From Sphingomonas sp. 28-63-12 (GTDB taxonomy: Bacteria; Pseudomonadota; Alphaproteobacteria; Sphingomonadales; Sphingomonadaceae): DNA of 64,000 nucleotides. The position numbers were made by a program, and so were the translations under genes. This document shows positions 29,234 to 37,398 of the stretch, one piece after another (position 1 is the first letter of the stretch; every line of letters begins with the position of its first letter). The stretch covers positions 24,338 to 88,337 of the forward strand of contig NCGD01000011.1 of the NCBI GenBank assembly GCA_002281535.1, in the 5' to 3' direction. The notes beneath the pieces are model-generated. The model saw only the letters and a program-made list of their open reading frames with translations. It did no database searches and was not told the origin of the DNA.

Positions 29234-29269
29234 CGCCCGGGCTGGAAACAGCCCGGGCGTTTCCTTTTT
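29234..29269 (+). terminator. Strong intrinsic terminator, plus strand
   Basis: A perfect 10-bp stem (CGCCCGGGCT / AGCCCGGGCG) with loop GGAAAC, followed by TTTCCTTTTT. The T-tract is on the plus strand only. It would poorly serve the minus-strand receptor gene that ends at 29300. Confidence 0.85.
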
Positions 29270-29299
29270 CGGCAAACTGGAAGCGACATAGGCGCTCGG

Positions 29300-31777
29300 T
29301 CAAAAACGCCGGGCGACAGTCACGCCGAATGTCCGTGGATCGCCCGGCTGTCCCACGACCAGCCCGGTATTGCCCGATTGCAGGGCAAGCACCTCAAAAT
29401 AGTCCTGATCGAAGGCATTGCGCACCCAACCAAAGACGTTCCAGTCTTCCCTGACCTTGTAGCCGATCCGGAAGTTGCTCAGCGCATAGCCGGCGATGTC
29501 AGTATAGGCTGATCGCGACGGATTGGACGAGAAATTGGAGCGGTAGCTACCATCAAAGCCGAAATAGAATTGCCCATCGGCAGCCCCGATCCGCACCGGC
29601 AGATCATATTCCGCCCCATAGGAAAATGCCCATTTCGATACACCAGGCAGGTATTGACCCGAAATATCGCACTTGGCGGGGCTGAATCCGCCGGGCTGGC
29701 CAGCCGGGCTCGCCGGACTGGCGGCTGTGGCTGCTGCCCCACCTGAGAATTCGGGCGGGCATGGGGCGTCGACGAAGCGAACGTACCGCGCGTCGGTAAA
29801 CGCGGCATTCGCGTACAGGCTGAGCCGGGATGTCGGCCGGAGCGCCCCATCGAGCTCGATCCCGCCCGTCCGCACCTTCCCGGCATTGGCGAGATACCCG
29901 CGCAGGACACCGAGCTGACCGTTGGTGACGGTTGCCTGGTAATCCTCGATTTCGGTCCAGAAAGCCGCGACATTCACGGTCGCGCGGCGATCGAGAAAGC
30001 GCGTCTTCAGGCCGAGCTCAACATGGTTGACCTGTTCGGGCTTCACCGTCGCCGCGTCGATAATCGGATTATTGGCGGCATCGAGTGGCAAACCCGCCAG
30101 ATTGATCCCTCCGGACTTGTAGCTGCGGGCGTAAGTGACATAGCCGAAAATATCGGGCGTCGCCTGATAGGATGCGGTGATATCGCCTGAGACGTTCCAG
30201 TTATCGAAATGCGGCTGATACGCTTGCGGCGACAGGACACTGCATTGATCGCGAACGACTGTGCTTGCCGCCTGTGCCGCCGCCGAGCAATTGAGCATCG
30301 CGCCGCCGCCCGTGGTTACAGCCGACAGATAGGCCCCGTCCTTCCGGTCATAATTGATGCGCAATCCCGGCGCGATCTGCACCTGATCGGTGACACGCCA
30401 GGTCAGCTTGCCAAAGACAGCCGCGCTAGTGTTGGTAAAGCCGATCGTGTTGCGCGCCGACAGCCCGTTGAGGACCGCCGGGTTGCCAGCGTTGGCGCTG
30501 GTCGGGTTGAGCAGGAAACGGCTCGCGGCCGGCCCCTGAACCTGCAGCCCCTGGGTGTCGATCTTCTGGTGGAAATAAAACGCGCCGATCACATAATCGA
30601 GCGGGTTGGTGCCGTTGGAAGCCAGCCGCAGTTCCTGGCTGATCTGGCGTTGCTGCGAGGGATTTGCTGACACGGTGGTGACCGGCAGGCCGATAAAATC
30701 CCGATCGTTGGACGGCGTCCAGTGCCAGAACCGATAGGCCGTCACCGCGGTCGCGGTTGCACCGCCCAGATTCCAGTTGGCGAGCACCGATCCGCCGCCC
30801 AGTTCCTGCAACGCCTGCAACGGTGAATCGACATCGGTGATCCGGTCAAACGCATTGATTGACGGGACGGCATAGCCCTGTGCCGCTGCCAGCGCTGCAT
30901 ATTGGCGATTGAGCGGGCGCTGAGTCGATCCGGTGCGGGCATAATATTGCACGCAGCAATGAGGATTTTGCCGATTATAATCACCATAAAATGTCAAATC
31001 GAGATCGGGTGTCGCGCGCCACAATAATTGGCCACGGACGCTGACATTATCCTGGCTGTTCTCATCACGATCGGTGCGGACATTATAGATCGTGCCGCGT
31101 CGCGTCGTCATCGAAGCCGATAGGCGCAGCGCAAGAACATCATTGATCAGCGGGCCAGAAACCGACACCTTGCCTTGGAAGAAATCGAAATTGCCGCCAG
31201 TCAATTCGACCCGGGCTTCAGGCAAGAAGCTCGGCGGCCGGGTAATCACGTTGATCGCCCCGGCGGTAGTATTCTTGCCGTACATGGTGCCCTGCGGTCC
31301 GCGCAGCACCTCGATCCGGTCGGTGTCGGTGAAATCGAAACTCGCCGAGGCGATCCGGCTGTAATAAACCTGATCGACATAAATGCCGACGCCCTGCTCG
31401 ATCCCGTCATTGGTCAGTCCGAACGGCGCCCCAAGGCCACGGATATTGGCGGCGGAGTTGCGCGGATTGGTCGAGTAGAATTGCAGCGACGGTTGAAGCT
31501 GCGTCAGCCGGCTGACATTATATGCCCCGGTCTCGGCAAGCGCAGAGCCGCCAATGACGGATATGGCAATCGGCACGCGTTGAATGTTTTCGGTGCGCCG
31601 GCGCGCGCTGACGACGATGTCGCCGCTGCCCTGCTGTGCCGCCCCCAATCGCCCCGATGCGCGCTCGGCGTCATCCGGCATTGGTGCCTGCCCCTGTTGC
31701 TCGAACCCCGTTTCCGGCGTCAGCGATGACGAGGCGGCGACCTGGGAGAGAAGCGACAACGCTAAATAGGTGAGCAT
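29300..31777 (-). CDS. TonB-dependent outer-membrane receptor
   Basis: 825 residues from ATG 31777 (GGGGAAATT just upstream). Signal peptide MLTYLALSLLSQVAASSS; a likely TonB-box region GDIVVSARRRTENIQRVP; plug domain with NIRGLGAPFG and VEVLRGPQG-like RIEVLRGPQGTMYGKNTTAG; then a 22-strand barrel ending in VARRF (terminal aromatic). It has the FecA/iroN-like layout of the large sphingomonad receptor class, and the substrate is unknown. An insert near residues 680-705 is Ala/Pro/Gly-rich. Not in an operon; a perfect inverted repeat lies 42 bases before the start. Confidence 0.93.
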   Translation of the reverse strand: MLTYLALSLLSQVAASSSLTPETGFEQQGQAPMPDDAERASGRLGAAQQGSGDIVVSARRRTENIQRVPIAISVIGGSALAETGAYNVSRLTQLQPSLQFYSTNPRNSAANIRGLGAPFGLTNDGIEQGVGIYVDQVYYSRIASASFDFTDTDRIEVLRGPQGTMYGKNTTAGAINVITRPPSFLPEARVELTGGNFDFFQGKVSVSGPLINDVLALRLSASMTTRRGTIYNVRTDRDENSQDNVSVRGQLLWRATPDLDLTFYGDYNRQNPHCCVQYYARTGSTQRPLNRQYAALAAAQGYAVPSINAFDRITDVDSPLQALQELGGGSVLANWNLGGATATAVTAYRFWHWTPSNDRDFIGLPVTTVSANPSQQRQISQELRLASNGTNPLDYVIGAFYFHQKIDTQGLQVQGPAASRFLLNPTSANAGNPAVLNGLSARNTIGFTNTSAAVFGKLTWRVTDQVQIAPGLRINYDRKDGAYLSAVTTGGGAMLNCSAAAQAASTVVRDQCSVLSPQAYQPHFDNWNVSGDITASYQATPDIFGYVTYARSYKSGGINLAGLPLDAANNPIIDAATVKPEQVNHVELGLKTRFLDRRATVNVAAFWTEIEDYQATVTNGQLGVLRGYLANAGKVRTGGIELDGALRPTSRLSLYANAAFTDARYVRFVDAPCPPEFSGGAAATAASPASPAGQPGGFSPAKCDISGQYLPGVSKWAFSYGAEYDLPVRIGAADGQFYFGFDGSYRSNFSSNPSRSAYTDIAGYALSNFRIGYKVREDWNVFGWVRNAFDQDYFEVLALQSGNTGLVVGQPGDPRTFGVTVARRF

Positions 31778-31818
31778 AATTTCCCCTTTCAATCGATGCG
31801 CAGTGCAGCGCGGCTTCA

Positions 31819-31843
31819 ATATCCTATTATTTTGATAGGATAT
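31819..31843 (-). promoter_or_regulatory. Inverted repeat, likely repressor operator for the TonB-dependent receptor
   Basis: Perfect 9-base arms ATATCCTAT (31819-31827) and ATAGGATAT (31835-31843) with a 7-base spacer, in otherwise GC-rich DNA. It lies 42 bases upstream of the receptor start and overlaps a plausible minus-strand -10 region, with TTGTCG as a possible -35. The size suits a GntR-, MarR- or TetR-like dimer. No other copy was noticed in the window. Confidence 0.6.
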
Positions 31844-31908
31844 CACGCGCCGACAAACTTCCTGGGATTAAAGGAGAAGTTTACCCCCATTTTTTTCCTG
31901 ATCCGGCT

Positions 31909-31936
31909 CTTGAAGCGCACCAAAAATTTCCCAAAT
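31909..31936 (+). promoter_or_regulatory. Heat-shock (sigma-32 type) promoter for hsp20
   Basis: CTTGAAG at 31909-31915 and CCCAAAT at 31930-31936, separated by 14 bases, close to the sigma-32 pattern CTTGAAA-N(11-15)-CCCCATNT. It would place the start near 31943, giving a leader of about 94 bases to the hsp20 ATG. Confidence 0.6.
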
Positions 31937-32014
31937 TCTCCATCGCTCGGCGCCTTCGGGGCCGTGCAAATACCGGTGTTGCGTCAATGGCGGGCACCGA
32001 TTTGGACGTTCAAC

Positions 32015-32030
32015 TTGCTCAATGGAGGAT
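32015..32030 (+). promoter_or_regulatory. ROSE-like RNA thermometer hairpin masking the hsp20 ribosome site
   Basis: TTGCT plus C (32015-32020), a four-base loop AATG, then GAGGAT (32025-32030). Pairing gives C-G, U-A, C-G, a G-G mismatch, U-A and U-U. This is the final hairpin of ROSE thermometers: UYGCU facing the Shine-Dalgarno with a G-G pair. The ATG is seven bases downstream. Confidence 0.65.
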
Positions 32031-32036
32031 TTGACA

Positions 32037-32504
32037 ATGCGTCAGTTTGATTTGACCCCGTACCGTCGCTCGGCAATCGGCTTTGACCGACTGTTCGATA
32101 TGCTCGAAGCCAATGCGCGCCAGGCGACCACCGAAAATTATCCGCCCTTCAACCTCGAACGGCTGGCCGATGATCGTTACCGGATCACCCTTGCCGTCGC
32201 CGGTTTCTCGCGCGACGAGATCGAGCTGACGGCGCAGCAGAACCTGCTGCTGGTCAAGGGCAAGAAGGATGAACAGGCCACCGGTGTCGGCGCGTTCCTG
32301 CATCTTGGCATCGCCAATCGCAGCTTCGAACGCCGGTTCGAACTCGCCGATTTCGTGCGGGTCGACGATGCCCGGTTGAACGACGGCTTGCTGACGGTTG
32401 ATCTCGTCCGCGAGGTGCCCGAGTCGATGAAGCCCAAGACGATCGCCATCAAGAGCGGGGCGCCGCTCAAGGCGATTGACGACAGCACCAGCAAGGCTGC
32501 CTGA
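32037..32504 (+). CDS. Small heat-shock protein, Hsp20/IbpA family
   Basis: ATP-independent holdase that binds unfolding proteins during heat stress. 155 residues from ATG 32037, with GGAGG eight bases upstream. N-terminal arm RQFDLTPYRRSAIGFDRLFD is IbpA-like. The alpha-crystallin domain runs about 38-130 (YRITLAVAGFSRDEIELTAQ, LHLGIANRSFERRFELADFV, LNDGLLTVDLVREVPE) and the C-terminal tail has KPKTIAI, an IxI-type dimer anchor. Regulation by a sigma-32 promoter and a ROSE-like hairpin is indicated upstream. A terminator follows. Confidence 0.95.
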   Translation: MRQFDLTPYRRSAIGFDRLFDMLEANARQATTENYPPFNLERLADDRYRITLAVAGFSRDEIELTAQQNLLLVKGKKDEQATGVGAFLHLGIANRSFERRFELADFVRVDDARLNDGLLTVDLVREVPESMKPKTIAIKSGAPLKAIDDSTSKAA

Positions 32505-32529
32505 TCACGGCCGCTCTGGCCAGGCAGAT

Positions 32530-32562
32530 GGCGCCCGGACATCGCTGTCCGGGCGCCTTTTT
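32530..32562 (+). terminator. Intrinsic terminator after hsp20
   Basis: A perfect 12-bp stem (GGCGCCCGGACA / TGTCCGGGCGCC) with loop TCGC, followed by TTTTT. It ends hsp20 and may also help the convergent tonB gene, though the T-tract favours the plus strand. Confidence 0.92.
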
Positions 32563-32592
32563 CAGGTTGGCACGCGCCAATCGCCGATAAGG

Positions 32593-33348
32593 TTACGGAG
32601 CATCGTCGGTGTTGGACATCGCCGGTTTGTCGACGACCCAGGTGTGATCTTCAGCAATCACGGCGGGTATCGGCTTTCCGGCGGCGTCCCGGCGTGGCCT
32701 GTAGCGGAAACGCTGGGTAATCAGGCGACAAGTGGTTGCATCCAGCTCGGCATTGCCGCTTGTGCGTACCACCGCGCAGTCGGTCACCCGCCCCTTGATG
32801 CCAACGATATAGCGGACATACAGCGTGCCACCGATCCCTGCTTCATAGGGGCCGCGCGGATAATCATTGCCGGTGATCCGACCACCGATCTGGCGCAACG
32901 GACTGCCACCGCCTTCACCATCGCCGCTGCCACCGCTGCCGCTGCCATCGCCCTGCCCGCCATTGCCTGTTCCCGGACCGACGATTGGCGCGGCACCGCT
33001 ATTGCTGACAGCACCGACGTCGGCCTTCAGCGCGACGATAACGGGCGGCGGCGTTGGGTTGGCGATGACGGGGACCGGCGCGACGATGTCAGTCGCCTGC
33101 GCTTTGCGATTGGGCGGCGAAGCCGCGCCGGCATGGTGGGGGGCGGCCTCACGCTCGACGGCTATGGTCGGTTCAGGCGGGGGCCGTATCGGCGCGACAG
33201 CAAATAATTTCAGCGGATCGGCAACGGGCGCCGCAAACTGCACCGCGAAGCCGAAGATCAACGCGCCACCCACCACCAGCTCGACCAGCACAGCCGCCAC
33301 AGCAGCCGCAATGCGATCAGAGTCGATGTGGGAAGTACGGGTCGTCAT
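32593..33348 (-). CDS. tonB: Energy transducer TonB
   Basis: 251 residues from ATG 33348. An N-terminal membrane anchor (about 12-40) is followed by a Pro-rich stretch (PIRPPPEPTIAV) and a Gly/Ser/Asp-rich linker (GTGNGGQGDGSG and on) where E. coli TonB has a long Pro-Glu/Pro-Lys rod. The C-terminal TonB fold includes GGTLYVRYIVGIKGRVTDCAV and ITQRFRYRPRRDAAGKPI. It couples the proton gradient (with ExbBD, not present here) to receptors such as the one 1 kb away. Confidence 0.9.
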   Translation of the reverse strand: MTTRTSHIDSDRIAAAVAAVLVELVVGGALIFGFAVQFAAPVADPLKLFAVAPIRPPPEPTIAVEREAAPHHAGAASPPNRKAQATDIVAPVPVIANPTPPPVIVALKADVGAVSNSGAAPIVGPGTGNGGQGDGSGSGGSGDGEGGGSPLRQIGGRITGNDYPRGPYEAGIGGTLYVRYIVGIKGRVTDCAVVRTSGNAELDATTCRLITQRFRYRPRRDAAGKPIPAVIAEDHTWVVDKPAMSNTDDAP

Positions 33349-33425
33349 AGCAGCGGAAACCCCATGCCCGGCACACGCGGCCCGGCAAAGGAAAGCTAAA
33401 CGCTGCCGCGCCACTCAGCGTTCCG

Positions 33426-35060
33426 TCAGACCAGTCGGCTTTGCTTGACCGCTGCTTCGATGAAGCTCGCGAACAGGGGGTGCGGATCGAACGGCTTGCT
33501 CTTCAATTCCGGATGGAACTGCACGCCGACAAACCAGGGATGATCGGGTCGCTCGACGATTTCGGGCAACATGCCATCGGGCGACATCCCCGAAAACACC
33601 AGACCGCCCTTTTCGAGCACATCACGATAGCCGGTATTGACCTCATAGCGATGCCGATGACGCTCGGAGATGGCGGTCGCTCCATAGATGGACGAGACGA
33701 CACTGTTGCCATCCAGCGTGGCCGGATAGGCGCCCAGCCTCATCGTTCCGCCCAGATCGCCGCCGGTTTCCCGCTTCTGCAGCCCGTCCGCACTCATCCA
33801 TTCGGTGATCATGCCGACCACCGGTTCGGGCGTCGGGCCGAATTCGGTCGAGCTCGCCCCGTCGATACCGGCCAGGTCGCGCGCGCCTTCGACACAAGCC
33901 ATCTGCATGCCGAAACAGATACCAAAATAGGGAATTTCGCGTTCCCGGGCGAAGCGGACACTGGCGATCTTCCCTTCCGCGCCGCGTTCGCCGAACGCAC
34001 CGGGCACCAGAATGGCATGCAGCGGCTCGAGCCGGGCCGCGACATCGCTATCGGGCTGTTCGAACAATTCGGCATCGATCCATTCGATATTGACCTTGAC
34101 GCGATTGGCGATGCCGCCGTGCACCAACGCCTCATTGAGCGACTTATAGGCATCCTGCAGGCCGACATATTTGCCGACGACACCAACGGTGACTTCACCC
34201 TCTGGGTTCGTGAGCCGATCGACAATATCGGTCCAGCGCGACAGATCGGGGGCGCTGCCCGGGACGATGTCAAAGGCGCGGAGCACCTCCGAATCGAGCC
34301 CCTCGGCGTGATATTGCATCGGCACCGCGTAAATACTGGCCGCGTCGAGCGCGGGAATCACCGCTTCCTTGCGGACGTTGCAGAACAAGGCGATCTTGGC
34401 CCGGTCGCTATCGGGCAGATGATGCTCGCACCGACAGACCAGCACATCGGGCTGCACGCCAAGCGCCGCAAGCTCGCGGACGGAATGTTGGGTTGGCTTG
34501 GTCTTCAACTCACCCGCAGCCGCGATATAGGGCACCAGGGTCACATGGATGCTGACCGACTGGCCGCGCCCCAAATCGTTACGGAGCTGTCGGATCGCCT
34601 CGATAAACGGCAGCGATTCGATATCGCCGACGGTACCGCCAATCTCACACAGCACAAAATCGACATCATCGGTCTGCGCCTGGGCGAACGCCTTGATCGC
34701 ATCGGTCACGTGCGGAATGACCTGAACCGTCGCCCCCAGATAATCGCCACGCCGTTCGCGCTGGATGATCGTCTGATAGATTCGGCCCGAGGTGATATTA
34801 TCGGACTGGCGGCTCGGCACGCCGGTGAAGCGCTCATAATGGCCCAGATCCAGATCGGTCTCGGCACCGTCGTCGGTCACATAGACTTCGCCATGCTGAT
34901 AGGGCGACATTGTGCCGGGATCGACGTTAAGATACGGATCAAACTTGCGAATCCGCACGGTATAGCCGCGCGCCTGCAGCAACGCCGCGAGGCTTGCCGC
35001 CATGAGACCCTTGCCAAGCGAGGAGACCACGCCGCCGGTGATGAAAATGAACCGCGCCAT
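33426..35060 (-). CDS. pyrG: CTP synthase
   Basis: Converts UTP to CTP using ATP and glutamine. 544 residues, standard length. The N-terminal synthetase domain starts [20 protein letters not shown]; the C-terminal class I glutamine amidotransferase has [12 protein letters not shown] (nucleophilic Cys) and the [16 protein letters not shown] end with catalytic His and Glu. A long open frame on the opposite strand is a shadow of this gene. It follows secG by 96 bases. Confidence 0.98.
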   Translation of the reverse strand: MARFIFITGGVVSSLGKGLMAASLAALLQARGYTVRIRKFDPYLNVDPGTMSPYQHGEVYVTDDGAETDLDLGHYERFTGVPSRQSDNITSGRIYQTIIQRERRGDYLGATVQVIPHVTDAIKAFAQAQTDDVDFVLCEIGGTVGDIESLPFIEAIRQLRNDLGRGQSVSIHVTLVPYIAAAGELKTKPTQHSVRELAALGVQPDVLVCRCEHHLPDSDRAKIALFCNVRKEAVIPALDAASIYAVPMQYHAEGLDSEVLRAFDIVPGSAPDLSRWTDIVDRLTNPEGEVTVGVVGKYVGLQDAYKSLNEALVHGGIANRVKVNIEWIDAELFEQPDSDVAARLEPLHAILVPGAFGERGAEGKIASVRFAREREIPYFGICFGMQMACVEGARDLAGIDGASSTEFGPTPEPVVGMITEWMSADGLQKRETGGDLGGTMRLGAYPATLDGNSVVSSIYGATAISERHRHRYEVNTGYRDVLEKGGLVFSGMSPDGMLPEIVERPDHPWFVGVQFHPELKSKPFDPHPLFASFIEAAVKQSRLV

Positions 35061-35156
35061 GGGAGAAAACGCCTAGCGTTGAATTGCTGTCGCCGACAAG
35101 CACGCGACTCAAGATTGGTGCTCAAATAATTTGGACGGGCGCCAAAGCGCGGCCGC

Positions 35157-35567
35157 TTATTGCTCCAGCGGAATAGCGCTGTTGCCTGCCGGGGCCGCCG
35201 TGTTCCCCTTTGCCGCAGCCTCGGCCGCCGCCGCAACGGCCGCTGCTGATGGCGCTTCACCCAGCGTCGGTGGCGGTGCCCCCGGCGCCGTGACCGGCGC
35301 ACTGGTCGACCGCGCGAGCGAGGTATCGACCGATTGGGCGTGCCGCGATGCCGCAAGGAATGCGAGGACGATGCTCAAGGTGACGAACATCGTCGCCAGG
35401 ATTGCCGTCGAGCGCGTCAGGAAATCAGCCGCGCCGCGCGCTGACATCAATCCGGCCGGGCTGCCGCCCATGCCAAGCCCGCCACCTTCCGATCGCTGCA
35501 TCAGAATAACGCCGACAAGGGCTGCTGCCACCAGGGCGTGAACGACAAGGAGAAAGGTGAAAAACAT
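35157..35567 (-). CDS. secG: Preprotein translocase subunit SecG
   Basis: 136 residues: helix 1 (MFFTFLLVVHALVAAALVGV), the conserved loop LMQRSEGGGLGMGG, and helix 2 (STAILATMFVTLSIVLAFLA), then an Ala/Pro-rich cytoplasmic tail typical of alphaproteobacterial SecG. It assists SecYEG-SecA protein export. The pyrG gene follows on the same strand, a common alphaproteobacterial pairing. Confidence 0.94.
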   Translation of the reverse strand: MFFTFLLVVHALVAAALVGVILMQRSEGGGLGMGGSPAGLMSARGAADFLTRSTAILATMFVTLSIVLAFLAASRHAQSVDTSLARSTSAPVTAPGAPPPTLGEAPSAAAVAAAAEAAAKGNTAAPAGNSAIPLEQ

Positions 35568-35742
35568 AAGCGGGCTGAATTTTCCAGATAAACACTCAAG
35601 CGCGGGACATAGGCGTGGACCGCGATGCGATCAACTGGCGCGATGACGTGCCGGCCGCAAATCGTAACTCTGGTGAAACCACCGGCGCGATCAGGCGTTG
35701 ATGGCGCAGAGCCCCCATTTTTTATAAATCGATCATAGACCC

Positions 35743-36114
35743 ATGCAGATAACCTCGCTCACCGCCACCGCCAAGCAGCCCGAGATGGCCGATCTCCGCA
35801 ACTGGATGTCGGCGCTGATCGATTATGTCCGATCTGGCGAGCCGGATCTGACCAACCGCCAGATGGCGCTGCTGCTGGTAGTGTATCTACAATCGGGTCC
35901 ACATACGGTCCGCGGATTGGCCCGCTGCCTCAATGTTTCGAAGCCTGTGGTGACACGCGCCTTGAATAGGCTTGGAACCCTCGGCTATCTGCGCCGACAG
36001 CGCGATGAAAATGACAAGCGTAACATCTACATTACGCGCACGGCTGAAGGGGCAGATTTTCTTGAAGAGTTCGGGCATTTTCTCAGGGCAGAATCGGGCC
36101 TTTCCCGACACTAG
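35743..36114 (+). CDS. MarR-family winged-helix regulator
   Basis: 123 residues. A helix-turn-helix (HTVRGLARCLNVSKPVVTRAL) and a wing (LGYLRRQRDENDKRNIYIT) define a MarR fold; the dimerisation helices at both ends are shortened. The target is unknown. Its 3' end is overlapped by the start of the SH3-like frame, and the final residues (RAESGLSRH) are poorly conserved-looking, so the true end may have been altered. Confidence 0.82.
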   Translation: MQITSLTATAKQPEMADLRNWMSALIDYVRSGEPDLTNRQMALLLVVYLQSGPHTVRGLARCLNVSKPVVTRALNRLGTLGYLRRQRDENDKRNIYITRTAEGADFLEEFGHFLRAESGLSRH

Positions 36115-36445
36115 GGGGCCGCGCAGAAGTTTCTCGCTCGGCGGACCCACGACCAAAATTGATCCACGGACAACCGCGGTGCGTGCAGATTTGGCGGATA
36201 TCCGCCTCGCCGACCATGTGTTTGCGCCACATTATGCAGCACCATTGCCGATGACCGTGCGGTCCGCCGGGCTGTTGCGTGCCACAGCGGACAAGGATTC
36301 CGAACAACTCGCCACGCTGAACCCGGGCACCGTTTTTGAAGCGCTCGACTTTGCAGGCGACTCGGCCTGGGGCATCGCGGTCGACCTGGGGCTGGTTGGT
36401 TATGTCGATCGGGCGATGATCGATTTTCCGACCACCGGGTCGTAA
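36062..36445 (+). CDS. Stand-alone bacterial SH3-like protein
   Basis: About 127 residues from TTG 36062; GTG 36179 is a shorter alternative and no ATG suits. The frame is coding through FPDTRGPRRSFSLGGPTTKI and DLADIRLADHVFAPHYAAP, a pattern I associate with the N-terminus of sphingomonad NlpC/P60 (C40) peptidases, then an SH3-like beta barrel (about 70-120, SEQLATLNPGTVFEALDFAG). It stops after the SH3 part; no catalytic NlpC/P60 domain follows before argC, 10 bases on. Confidence 0.6.
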   Translation: MKSSGIFSGQNRAFPDTRGPRRSFSLGGPTTKIDPRTTAVRADLADIRLADHVFAPHYAAPLPMTVRSAGLLRATADKDSEQLATLNPGTVFEALDFAGDSAWGIAVDLGLVGYVDRAMIDFPTTGS

Positions 36446-36455
36446 GGGGACTGAC

Positions 36456-37385
36456 GTGAGCTTTTCCGTTTTCATCGACGGCGCCGCTGGCACTACCGGC
36501 CTTGAGATTGGCGATCGCCTGTCAGGCCGCAGCGATCTCATGATGATCACGCTGGATGACTCGCAGCGTAAGGACGCCGGTGCGCGCCGTCAGGCGCTAA
36601 ACGATGCCGATTTCGTGATCCTCTGTCTGCCCGACGAGGCGGCGCGGGAGGCGGTAGCGCTGATCGACAATGACCGCACCCGGGTGATCGATGCATCGAC
36701 GGCTTTTCGGACCGCAGATCGCTGGACCTATGGCTTTCCCGAACTGGAGCCGGGTCAGGCGGCCGCAATTGCCGCGGCGCCAAGGGTCAGCAACCCCGGC
36801 TGCTATCCGACCGGCTTCCTGGCCCTGGTCCGCCCGCTGATCCGCGCAGGACTGGTCCCGGCCGATTGGGTGCTGAGCGTCAACGCGGTATCGGGCTATT
36901 CAGGCGGCGGCAAGGCGATGATTGCCGAATTTGAGAGCGGCGACGAAACCACGGCATTCCGGGCCTATGGCCTGGGGTTTGCCCACAAACATGTGCCCGA
37001 AATGCAGAAACACGCCCGGCTCGCGCACCCGCCACTTTTTCTGCCGGCCGTCGCAAACGCCTATCGCGGGATGGTCGTCGAAGTTCCTTTGCCGCTGCAC
37101 GCGCTGCCCCGTCGCCCGACCCTCGCCGCCTGCGAAACCGTGCTGCGCGACGCTTATCGTGACAGCCCGGTCATCCGCGTGGCCGATAACGACACAGCAC
37201 TGGTGCGGATCGAGGATGATGCCGGCACCGATCGCCTGACCCTCAGAATATGCGGCAATGGCGACATGGGACAGGCGCGACTGATCGCCACGCTCGACAA
37301 TCTCGGCAAGGGAGCTGCCGGCGCCGCCGTCCAGAATTTGAACGTCATGGCCGGAATCGACCCGACAACCGGGCTCATCTTGTGA
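36456..37385 (+). CDS. argC: N-acetyl-gamma-glutamyl-phosphate reductase
   Basis: Third step of arginine synthesis: NADPH-dependent reduction of N-acetylglutamyl phosphate. 309 residues, the short ArgC type. N-terminal Rossmann fold (SVFIDGAAGTTGLEI); catalytic Cys in VSNPGCYPTGFLALV; catalytic His region FAHKHVPEMQKHA. GTG start with AAGGGGA five bases upstream. It is followed 13 bases later by zwf, so it may be co-transcribed with the sugar genes. Confidence 0.96.
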   Translation: MSFSVFIDGAAGTTGLEIGDRLSGRSDLMMITLDDSQRKDAGARRQALNDADFVILCLPDEAAREAVALIDNDRTRVIDASTAFRTADRWTYGFPELEPGQAAAIAAAPRVSNPGCYPTGFLALVRPLIRAGLVPADWVLSVNAVSGYSGGGKAMIAEFESGDETTAFRAYGLGFAHKHVPEMQKHARLAHPPLFLPAVANAYRGMVVEVPLPLHALPRRPTLAACETVLRDAYRDSPVIRVADNDTALVRIEDDAGTDRLTLRICGNGDMGQARLIATLDNLGKGAAGAAVQNLNVMAGIDPTTGLIL

Positions 37386-37398
37386 AGGAAATCGTCGC

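Larger units (their letters stand above)
28947..29299. other. 353-base gap without a convincing protein gene
   Basis: Lies between the divergently oriented region upstream of the lolC/E-like permease and the end of the TonB-dependent receptor gene. Short open frames exist on both strands but have no ribosome site or recognisable protein. It contains a possible plus-strand promoter around 29031-29060 and a strong terminator at 29234-29269, considered in separate entries. Confidence 0.6.

Noticed and set aside
29084-29512. Plus-strand frame starting at 29084
   Set aside because: No ribosome site; it crosses the terminator at 29234-29269 and runs antisense to the receptor gene.
33441-35129. Long plus-strand open frame (about 560 codons) opposite pyrG
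   Set aside because: pyrG matches CTP synthase over its full length; the opposite frame has no family resemblance and is a by-product of high-GC codon use.
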